NCBI RefSeq assembly: GCF_958298935.1
Contig: NC_084929.1
Span: 6,758,001 to 6,822,000 of the forward strand
Reading direction: 5' to 3'
Origin: Phragmites australis
Taxonomy: Eukaryota; Streptophyta; Magnoliopsida; Poales; Poaceae
DNA: 64,000 nt
Shown here: one piece after another, positions 56,701-64,000 of the stretch
Layout of the letters: each line of letters starts with the position of its first letter
Position numbering within the stretch: the first letter of the stretch is position 1
Notes under the pieces: generated by a model
The model's input: only the letters and a program-made list of their open reading frames with translations
What the model was told of the DNA's origin: nothing
Database searches by the model: none
Made by a program: the position numbers and the translations under genes

Positions 56701-57353
56701 ACTATCATTGTCCTCAACGGGAAAAGAAATCCAGTAGCCGAATACCAACCTGTCATAGACTTGCTACAATGGTAAACTAATTATTTCATTAACGCTTTAG
56801 TAAACTTAGAATTGATTGAATCTAAGTCTAGTTATGGTCAATAATCACACTCGTACAGGGTGTACATGCGCTATGTGAAGAGGAAAGGACATCACTTTTC
56901 ATTCCAGAAGGAATGGAAAATCGTAACAGACTTTCCTTGTAGGCTTCAGACCCTGGGCAACAATTTATGTGGCTACTATGTATGTGACTTCATGCATGGA
57001 TGGACCAAAAGCAATTATAGTGACATTCTCAAAGCTGAGGTAAGTGGTATAGATATTGACGATTAATTTTCAGTCCTACTAGTGTTCAAATATATTGATT
57101 TCTTCAATTCTGGTAACTGCAGGACCTCGAGCTGGAAACAGGCATCCTCACACCGCTGACAATCAATGCAATTCAAGAACAACTCTGCGGATTCATCAAT
57201 GACCAAGTCATTCAAGAATCCGGGTGGTACCATGTTTCCAAATGGTGTATTTCGACCAAAGCCGTCCCTTCACAAGACCCATGGAGTTCATTACCTAATT
57301 CTTCAAATGGCAAAAAACGTAGTTTAGGGTCCTCGGTCAACAAGAAAAATTGA
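53800..57353 (+). pseudogene. CACTA-1 second gene: En/Spm-type transposase region joined to Ulp1/C48 peptidase
   Basis: Starts MARTKSSHHPRTCS. The first block (KMPEGRFVITEVDSAGEP, ITYRTWKGKQGDKWAVPDTI, MWGKLTQKFEYPEG, KNFKGKLYRDYHLKG, ELTLALGNKEHTGR) matches the plant Ptta/En/Spm transposase family. It is followed by a coiled coil (about 54940-55060), a proline-rich stretch (55440-55630) and a Lys/Ser-rich part. Then come exons with NQTMVATKPQETEDY, FHWALFVIQTDYSTIIVLNG (56660-56771), WVYMRYVKRKGHHFSF ... LGNNLCGYYVCDFMHGW (56859-57038) and INAIQEQLCGFINDQVI, ending at 57351. The last part is the Ulp1 (SUMO-peptidase-like) fold: His present, Cys present (NNLCGYYVC), but the Asp expected after IIVL is Asn. 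In-frame stops (for example 53866, 54034, 54136, 54448, 54909, 55224, 55494) and frameshifts near 54555 and 55935 kill it. The homologue in CACTA-3 has the same domain order. Confidence 0.8.
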
Positions 57354-57559
57354 ATGGCATCGTTTCTTACCCTTTTGTTGTATACTTCTGTTAATTATGA
57401 GCTTTTGTTGCAAACTATTATTAGTTATGATATGTAGTCAATGACATGTGAAATAACATGATTACATATGCATGAATGAGATGAGATGAGAATGAATTAT
57501 GTATGTGTGTGATACATTATGCGCTGAGATGATTATATGTGCATGTGCTTTATGTGATA
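57354..57559 (+). other. CACTA-1 3' untranslated DNA
   Basis: AT-rich, with runs of 'gagatgagatgag'. No gene. Confidence 0.5.
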
Positions 57560-57770
57560 TTTTTGTGCTGGTACTAAAAGCTGGCACTGATATTCTCTGT
57601 ATCAGTGCCAATTTTTATTTGTTAGTCGGCACTGATACTTATTATCAGTGTCAGGTTAAAAACCGGCACTGATAGTCTATGACTATCTGTGCTGAGTAAT
57701 TAGTGCCGGTTCAAAAACCACTACTGATGGCGCTTTTGAGCCGGCACTGATGACCATTTCTGTTGTAGTG
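57560..57770. repeat. CACTA-1 3' subterminal repeats and TIR
   Basis: Seven or more copies of (ag)ccggcactgata and its inverse, ending in ttctgttgtagtg. This is the mirror of the left end at 32211. Confidence 0.85.
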
Positions 57771-57773
57771 ATT

Positions 57774-58132
57774 CTTGGGACAATAAATATTGGGCACCAC
57801 CATTATAATTGAACATGACAACATAACAAAAGGTTCGTAGGGGGCAACAACAGTTCTGTCGAGACCCAGAGTGGCCGATGTTATAATTGTGGGGAGGAGC
57901 GCCCATAGTCATGCCTTGGAGATGTATGTTTTGGTTGAACCTTGTTAACAAACATCGTACCTCCGGTGTTGTCATTGATTTGTGTTTGCCTTTGCGATCT
58001 TGGTTGTGCTTCCACATACTCTAATAAGTGGTACCAAAGCCATGGAGAAAGATCACGTAGTAGCACGATGAGATGTTTCACACCGCGCAAAGCTCGCACA
58101 GTCCATGGGCCACACATGGCGCAGGGTGGAGC
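57774..58132 (+). mobile_element. LTR-retrotransposon remnant with primer-binding site
   Basis: The text tgtttgcctttgcgatcttg ... cttccacata ctctaataag is followed by TGGTACCAAAGC at 58029-58040 and ccatggagaaagatc. A TGGTATCAGAGC-like site followed by 'catgg' is the usual start of a copia internal region after the 5' LTR. The rest is cut by CACTA-3. Open frames on the minus strand show no clear domain. Confidence 0.4.
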
Positions 58133-58184
58133 CAGTACTACAGAATAGTACATCATTGTTGGCTCTAAACCCCCATTCACTCCC

Positions 58185-58395
58185 GGTTTTGGAGCCGGCA
58201 GTGGGTAACAGGCAGTGATAGCCGGGGACTATCACTGCCGGCCCCGTGGACCGGCAGTGAAAGGGGTTATCACTACCAGTTGAAGGATTCGACCAGTAGT
58301 GATTCCCTAGTTATCACCGTCGGCTGGTGGTTTCAGCCGGTAGTGATTCCCAAGACATCACTGCCGGCTGAAAGTTTCAGTCGGCAGTGTTGTGC
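58185..58395. repeat. CACTA-3 subterminal repeats
   Basis: About eight direct and inverted copies of ccggcagtgat(a/t) and atcactgccggc. Confidence 0.8.
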
Positions 58396-58586
58396 CTCCC
58401 CCCTTCTACTCTGGCCCTGTCCTCCCTCTCTCTGCTCGATCTCTTCATCTCTCTCCAACTCAATACATGCATACAATGAGACATATGTAATGTAAATCAA
58501 TAATAAAGGCACCTTCATTAATACATAGTAATTCATGTCACATATATATACATAATAGTTCTCAAAGGTAACCCCCGAAAAGTCGG

Positions 58587-59000
58587 TCAAGTTGAGCCAG
58601 TCCAGTATCCCTCTACCTCTCTCATGATGAGGACAACTGATGGTGTGTGTACGTGCGGGGACACGAGGGTGGGGGGGGGGGGCGATGGTGGTGGAGCGGA
58701 TGACCCGACCACGCCTGATCGACCACAACGTCGCCAAAACTCTAGGCTTGTCGGCGTGGCAAAGGCATCGAAGTCCAACTCCTGAACGCTAGTACGGTTT
58801 GAGCATTCGGCTTCCTCCGCAGCGCACTGATGGGCCACCCTCTCGACCTCCTCCTCCTGGGCACACTTACGGGATGTTACTTCTTGCTCCTCCACAGCGC
58901 ACAACTGACGGGCTAGCCTCTCATCCTCCTCTTAGGCGCACTGACGGGTCACTGCTTCTTGCTCCTCCTTCGCATCATCGTTAGAAAGCCATTCTGTCGA
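58587..59000 (-). pseudogene. Glu-rich repeat ORF in the CACTA-3 3' region
   Basis: Minus strand reads KEEQEAVTRQCA, a stop, EEDERLARQLCAVEEQEVTS, RKCAQEEEVERVAHQCAAEE. This is an 18-19 residue unit (EEqEvv.RqCAqEEdErlarq) in about three copies, then a serine/proline tail. It may be the last exon of a CACTA-3 gene. One stop codon breaks it, and no family is recognised. Confidence 0.4.
58671..58682 (+). repeat. Poly-G run (12 G)
   Basis: Twelve consecutive G, preceded by gggt. Noted because its length can be unstable. Confidence 0.85.
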
Positions 59001-59104
59001 AGAGTCGTCCTACGGTACCAACTTCGAAATACACCTTCATTAATATATAGTAATTCACGTCCTATATTAATACATAGTAATTAATGTCCTTCATTAAAAT
59101 GGTG

Positions 59105-62100
59105 TCATTTGGTAATATATAAGATGTTTAATCCTCTGGTAGACTTCCTCCTTGTCGCATACTCTGTACTAGAAGATACGACATAATATGAAGGTTTGTC
59201 ACTGGTCGACGTCACGATTGGTTGATGAAACTCGCTGTTTGGATTGATAACATGTTCCATGAAGAACCCGGTGATCTGTTCTTGAAGGGCATTTATTTCT
59301 ATAGGTTGTAACTCTTTTGTGCATAGTTTGGAGTGCTGTGTTTGAAGAATCAAAAGAATTAGTCCTTGAACATGTTTAGAAATTGAAAAGAATGCATCAA
59401 TATGTTATTTCATACCTCAAGATCATCGAACCTGACAGAACATAAAATGCACAGAGATTCTTGCCAGGTGGCTGTCTCATACACTTTAAGAGGAAATGAT
59501 TCATTAGTGGAACGAATTGAACCTTTTATTCAAAAGGTAATGCAAGACATGAAAATTCCATGCGTACCGAAAAGTCAATTTTTACATTATACTCCTTCCT
59601 GAATGGAAAGTGAATAAGACTCTTTTTACGGTATCTTGTGTACACCCTGTATGTGAATATGAATACCAATTAAACTTAGATGCAATCGTCGAGATGATGA
59701 AATGATCGAGCTTACTTGTTTAGCATGTCGACGAGGTTTTGGTAAGTCGTCTGAGCTCTCTTTTGTGAGTCCAAGACAACGATCTTGCTCAAGTCTGGGT
59801 GGATGACAAGGAGGATCCAATGAAAGCTGCATGAATATTATGTTACCATAGTAAATTAGTACTAGAATCAAGTTGCCTATAAAGCAGAACGCCCTAGCGC
59901 GCAAGCACGTACTCATAGATGTAGGGTAAGAGTATGATTTCTTGTATAGGTGGTGAAGCAGACACTTCAATATGTAGTTTTCGGTGAAGTCTGGACTCTC
60001 CCTTACAAGTGTCTGGTTCACAAGCCCAGGATCGATGAATCCTACTTTACGATCAAATTGTTGTCTGCATGCGTGGTTCTCCATTCTATGAAATAGAGAA
60101 GTTAGCCATACAATTTCAAGGTACAAGATCATATAACATGATTTATATGCATACGTCACTTACAGAGTCCATGCTCTGACTATAGCTACATCGAGGGCAT
60201 CTTCCTTGTACAGTTCATACAAGTCCTTGAAATACACCAAGAAGGAGCCGTCCCCATTGAGAAAATATTCATCTGTGTATCTTACGGGGAACGCTTGCAA
60301 ATCCTGTCTGGATTGCTCCAAGTACCACTGATGTAATCGGTGCATTTGAGTTGTAAGGTTTCTTTCTATATCTGGTTTGACCAAAGGTTTGGTCAACTCA
60401 AACGGCCATGTAACATCCAACTTTGCAATATCCGCTCCCACAGTAAGCCGGGCTAGTTCGTCTACTGATAGTCCAGAAGTAGTCCAGAAGCCCCCAATGC
60501 TTAGAGAATCCTGAACAATTGGAGCTGATCTACTCTTGGCCTGATTCTTACTGATACGTTCGTAGTCACTCGACGGCTTACTTGAAGCCGCCCCTGTCTG
60601 TTTAGATTTGGCCATATTCATGAAAAATTGCATGGTATCTTCAGGCACAACAGGCTTCGGTGGAGGTGGTGGAGGATGGAAATGAGTCATGACAATGGCG
60701 TCCTCAATCCTTTTGGTTTCCTCAACACTGAGTGAATAGATATCCTTGGGTTCTGCCAACCTCTTAGATGCCACTGACTTCTTAGACGATGTCGTCTGCT
60801 TGGATGTTGCAGAACCTGATCTTGTTTTTCGAGCTGATGGCTGGCTTATTGATGGTGCTGGCTTCTTAAACAATGGACTTCTTCGAGGTGATGGCTGAGG
60901 AGGTGGACTTCTTTTGAGAGATGGCTGAGGAGAGGGAGATCTTCGAGGCGACAACGGCCCGGGGTGTAGTGGAGAGTAGAGATTCTCGGTAGCTGTCTCT
61001 GGTGGAAACACTATGTAGGCCTTCTCCTATGCGATGAAAGTGTGCTCGTTCTCTCCTATAGTGTTCGCCCCCTCCTCTACGGGGTAGTCCACCTCAACAT
61101 GATGGTTTTGGTAAACTGCCTCATCTACTTCAACCACGACATAGCCCTCTGATATCGGACGTCTGTGCAAATGTTCATGGGAGCCACGGGGATAAGCCAT
61201 GCCAGAAGCCACCTTGATGGTAATGTTCCTAGCACCAATGTGCAGTTCACACGGTGTCCGTGCTATAATGAGGTCCACATGATAAGTGATGGGGTCAGCT
61301 CTGGAACTCCCGTGGATGCATAGCTACTCCGACGAGCACCGGGGCTGGAGCGCACAACATTAGGAGACGCTGCAGGCCATTCTTGATCGCTCACAATGGC
61401 GGCCCATTCATGCATGAGGGCTTGTTGTACCACTTGTGCTATCTTTTCGTTTGTATGTTCCCTCTCACGTTGTAGCGCATGTTCAAGCCTTTGCATCATC
61501 CTAGCTTGTTCTGCCTCTCGTTCTGCATCTCGCTCTGCTTGGGATATATTTTGACTCTTGTAACTGTCGGCGTCGCTTGAGAATCCATATTTCCAACCCA
61601 TCACCCCAACGCCTTGTGTGCGACTACCGTGCTCCTTGTTTCCCAAGACCAAGGTGAGCTCCTCCCTATCCCTGTCTGGCTTGGAAGAGCCTTGTGCAGA
61701 CTGCTCGTGGGCTTCCATAAGTTTTTTTGCAAGAGTTTGTGTCACTTCCTGGTCTTTGGAGATCGTAAAGCATAAGATTCCATCAGACGAGTAAGAAGGA
61801 TCCCTCCCAAGAAGTAAGCGCGTCGATCGATCGCTCCAGCCCTCTGTCTCAGGCGTGACACCTCTCTCGCGCAGTTGATCTAGCTATTGTTGCCACTGCT
61901 GTTCTTTCCTCACGTACCCACAATTTTCGACTTTGTGGGGGTAGAGATTCTTCTTTGAGTTCGCTTTGTTCACCGCACTCAACCTCTGTGCTTCTTCCGA
62001 CGACAAGTACTCCACAAAGGCTTGCCAATGATCTTCTAGTTGCGGCCACTTGTGGAAATCTGGTGTTGTACCTTTCTGCACATATGTATTGTTCAATGTG

Positions 62101-62700
62101 CCCTTCCAATTCTTAAATGAAGTGCCCATGATTATTAGCATCTTACACTTAACTACTTTCATATCTGTCCCTTCAGGGAAGTCAAACTTCTCTAATATCT
62201 TGGGCCACAAGATGTCGTTGTTGATCGAATCAGGAACTGAGTGCAGATCACCTCGTTCGCCAGTCCACAATCTATAGGTGATGAGCATGTGATCCTTAAC
62301 AACAATCCCACATACTAACTTGTATGGCTCCAGAAGTCTCTCAGGTGCAGTTGGCTCCCCTGTAGGTGAGACTTCCGTGATCACAAATCGTCTCGTAGGC
62401 ATCTTCGAGGGACCTCGGACGGGATGCTGCTCCTAGGATTGCTCATTGTTGTGACCCTCCAGAGCATCAAGCTTCTGCACATAAGCGAAAAAAACTATTG
62501 AGAACCTATACGATAATATGTAGAACAGATGCAATCATCTACTTATGAATTACCTCATCGCCTCCACAGACGTCTATTTGTTCTAGGTTGAGGTAGTGCC
62601 TGGGGCTACCTTTTTCAATGTTTGACGGCGGCACTACATCTCCTTCTGGTAACTAGGCTGGATCGGTAGTTGGTGGTGCCATTCCTTCCTGAAAGTTCTG
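59105..62700 (-). pseudogene. CACTA-3 second gene: En/Spm-type transposase region joined to Ulp1/C48 peptidase
   Basis: Minus strand. Possible start exon near 62697 (MQNFQEGMAPPTTDPA), then MPTRRFVITEVSPTGEPTAP at 62402, ITYRLWTGERGDLHSVPDSI, ILEKFDFPEGTDMKVVKC, ELTLVLGNKEHGSR, a coiled coil (REAEQARMMQRLEHALQRER), ARTPCELHIGARNITIKVAS, a long proline/serine/lysine-rich region and LTTQMHRLHQWYLEQSRQDL. The peptidase part follows: FHWILLVIHPDLSKIVVLDS (about 59835-59725; catalytic His and Asp) and QPPGKNLCAFYVLSG (about 59470-59430; catalytic Cys), then IEINALQEQITGFFMEHVIN. Lesions: stops at 61884 and 61027, a frameshift near 61290, and a stop between the two peptidase exons. All three catalytic residues can be seen, unlike in the CACTA-1 copy. 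Exon borders in the 3' half are partly guessed. Confidence 0.75.
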
Positions 62701-63028
62701 CATACGATGACGACGAGTGATTGAGTAGTCTACATATAGAGAGCTGAGAAAGGAGGGAGATAGAGATAAAGCTAATGAGGGAGAGAGAGAGGCTATCGAA
62801 AGAGTGAGATAACTATGAAGGAGTCGATAGATAGAATGTATACACATACTATATTGTAATTGAGTATGTTAGAACCACATTTAACAAAAAAAGTCACATC
62901 TAACGTAGCAAAATAGGCATAAAGGTAGTAACAATTGACACATTAATCTTATAAGTCACATCATCTTACATAGCAAAATAATGATGATTACAGCTAGAAC
63001 TAGGATTATGACATCTTTATATGTGAAA
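62701..63028. other. CACTA-3 leader of the second gene
   Basis: AT-rich; includes a gagagagag tract near 62760-62800. No gene seen. Confidence 0.4.
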
Positions 63029-63226
63029 TCACTTCTTCTTATTTTTGAAGTTAGCCAATTTTAGCTCGGCTTGGATGACGTGACTGTTGTATGCCGCAAC
63101 AACTTTATGTTTGGACTTGTATCCTTTGTAACATGCTCCTTTGAATCCATTAACTTGTACGTGGCATTCCTCCCAACTGGAGAACACTCCACTTTTCCGG
63201 TCACAATGGACAATATACCATGTCAT
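63029..63226 (-). CDS. Small ORF resembling the RNase H1 N-terminal (Cauli_VI) domain
   Basis: 65 residues: TWYIVHCDRKSGVFSSWEEC, HVQVNGFKGACYKGYKSKHK, then a Lys-rich end. The pattern W-Y-x-V-x-x-G-R-x-x-G-V-[YF]-x-x-W-x-x-C-x-x-Q-V-x-G-F-x-G-x-x-[YF]-K is that of the hybrid-binding domain found at the N-terminus of eukaryotic RNase H1 and in caulimovirus translation activator proteins. This domain binds RNA:DNA duplexes. It stands alone here, between the presumed TNP2 gene (outside) and the En/Spm-Ulp1 gene, on the same strand. It may be a full small gene or one exon. I cannot see a catalytic RNase H part. Confidence 0.65.
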   Translation of the reverse strand: MTWYIVHCDRKSGVFSSWEECHVQVNGFKGACYKGYKSKHKVVAAYNSHVIQAELKLANFKNKKK

Positions 63227-64000
63227 AGCAGTCCTAAATTTTAGATAATAGGCATAAATGATATATTGGGCAGTGCTTTTCGTACAAACTCATCATGACA
63301 GTGCATTGATCAGTACTAAGATAAGCATAGCATCAGTATCTATACATTAGGGTGTGTAAGAAGAAAAGCAACAAACAAAAACAAAATCAGTCACCAGCAT
63401 CATATGCAACCACCATCCAACAAAGAGTCTATTATTTGATTGATCCATATCAGATTATGGAGATAATTATATACGACTGCAAGCTCGACTGGGATAGTGA
63501 AAAGACGTAGCGGTGCATGTGTAATAACCATCCCAGTTGAGCTTTGTAGTCATATGTATGGTAAATAGTTCTCCAATTTAATCATTTGCAAAAAACGTAA
63601 AACAAGTATGAAAACAATGCAATTTTTAATACAACACATAACAGGAGTTGAACTATGCCAGGGCTGAACAACATACCATGTCATAGCAATCCTAAATTTG
63701 AGAGAATATGCAAAAATGATATACTATACAAACCACACTAACACAAAAAAAAATATTACTGCGAAGAAAAGATAGTGTTCATGTTACATTACAGCACAGT
63801 GGCTCAAGCAAATGGCCTTATTAGGACTTCAGTACTGATTACCTATTCGGAAAGGAAGCAAATGGCCTTATTAGGACTTCAATACTTGAGAAGAATGCTA
63901 GCTTTCTCTCCGAACAGGTAATTAGTACTTAAGTCCTAGAAGTAATAAAAAAATATGGCCTCGAGCCATATCATCATTGCCCACTATTTTATTGTATTTC
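63227..64000. repeat. Duplicated AT-rich segments inside CACTA-3
   Basis: A segment of about 55 bp (accatgtcatagca(g/a)tcctaa, aatatgcaaaaatgatata with variants) occurs at 63217-63272 and 63675-63730. A 23-base segment (caaatggccttattaggact and three more bases) is repeated at about 63809 and 63859. The pair tactgattacctattcgg (63826-63843) and ccgaacaggtaattagta (63916-63933) is inverted. No gene is seen. Confidence 0.65.

Larger units (their letters stand above)
32211..57770 (+). mobile_element. CACTA-1: 25.6-kb CACTA (En/Spm) element with nested insertions
   Basis: Left end TACTATAACAGAA (decayed CACTACAACAGAA) at 32211; right end TTCTGTTGTAGTG at 57758-57770, its inverted copy. Both ends are flanked by ATT (32208-32210 and 57771-57773), the 3-bp duplication expected for CACTA. 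Subterminal repeats of the type accggcactgata lie at 32220-32466, 36800-36965 and 57560-57760. Two element genes are seen: TNP2 at the left and an En/Spm-Ulp1 gene at the right. DNA between about 37.4 and 53.4 kb is mostly other elements, so the original element was probably 10-12 kb (inference). Confidence 0.85.
58133..64000 (-). mobile_element. CACTA-3, third CACTA element (runs past window end)
   Basis: The left edge reads CAGTACTACAGAATAGTAC, one base from a CACTACTACAG terminus. Subterminal repeats with (g)ccggcagtgat lie at 58185-58395. Genes are on the minus strand, so this edge is the 3' end; the TNP2 gene would be beyond 64000. Repeat motifs differ from CACTA-1 and CACTA-2, so it is a different family. 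Confidence 0.7.

Noticed and set aside
1..64000. tRNA, rRNA or small RNA genes
   Set aside because: I saw no A/B-box pair with a foldable cloverleaf and no rRNA segment while reading; a tRNAscan-SE and Infernal run would settle this.

Overview
The window is plant nuclear DNA, almost certainly from a grass. Evidence: first exons are very GC-rich next to AT-rich introns with canonical GT-AG borders; the encoded proteins are plant-type; and the transposon set (CACTA, copia and other LTR elements, MULE with plant mobile domain, Helitron, hAT-like and other MITEs) is typical of grass intergenic DNA. I cannot name the species. Exon borders were placed by reading splice sites and checking that reading phase was kept.

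Layout. 1-1059: LTR of an LTR retrotransposon, cut by the window edge. 1.7-3.0 kb: a decayed EF-hand (calmodulin-like) fragment and a copia gag fragment. 5.2-25.7 kb: a gene island, all on the + strand. It holds HGPRT (purine salvage, 3 exons), a damaged SLOW GREEN 1-like TPR gene (4 exons, two frameshifts and a hAT-like insertion), SSRP1 of the FACT histone chaperone (16 exons, 636 aa, intact) and a DUF1664 coiled-coil membrane protein (12 exons, 297 aa, intact). Small MITE-like elements lie between and inside these genes.

From 26.4 kb the window is a transposon graveyard. A degenerate copia element lies on the - strand (26457-31221, LTRs and primer-binding site visible, reverse transcriptase lost), followed by a BAHD acyltransferase pseudogene. 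The main structure is a 25.6-kb CACTA (En/Spm) element, CACTA-1, at 32211-57770. It is bounded by matching decayed TIRs and a 3-bp ATT duplication. It carries a TNP2 transposase pseudogene and, at its far end, a second gene that joins a plant En/Spm transposase-like region to a Ulp1/C48 cysteine-peptidase domain. Between these lie later insertions: a GC-rich LTR with 74-bp repeats, a second CACTA (CACTA-2) with a better preserved TNP2 gene, a MULE transposase next to a plant-mobile-domain gene, and a Helitron end with a captured fragment of an At3g27390-like membrane-protein gene. After 57770 there is an LTR/primer-binding-site remnant. A third CACTA (CACTA-3, - strand, from 58133 past the window end) has its own En/Spm-Ulp1 gene and a small ORF resembling the RNase H1 N-terminal hybrid-binding (Cauli_VI) domain.

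The host genes are unrelated housekeeping functions: purine salvage, plastid biogenesis, chromatin transcription and an organelle-type membrane protein. I see no new enzymatic pathway. The most unusual content is the nested CACTA complex: Ulp1 joined to transposon proteins in two separate CACTA families, transposase decay compatible with C-to-T changes alone, repeat-plus-TATA units between the two genes of CACTA-1 and CACTA-2, and interleaved inverted repeats at the CACTA-2 end.
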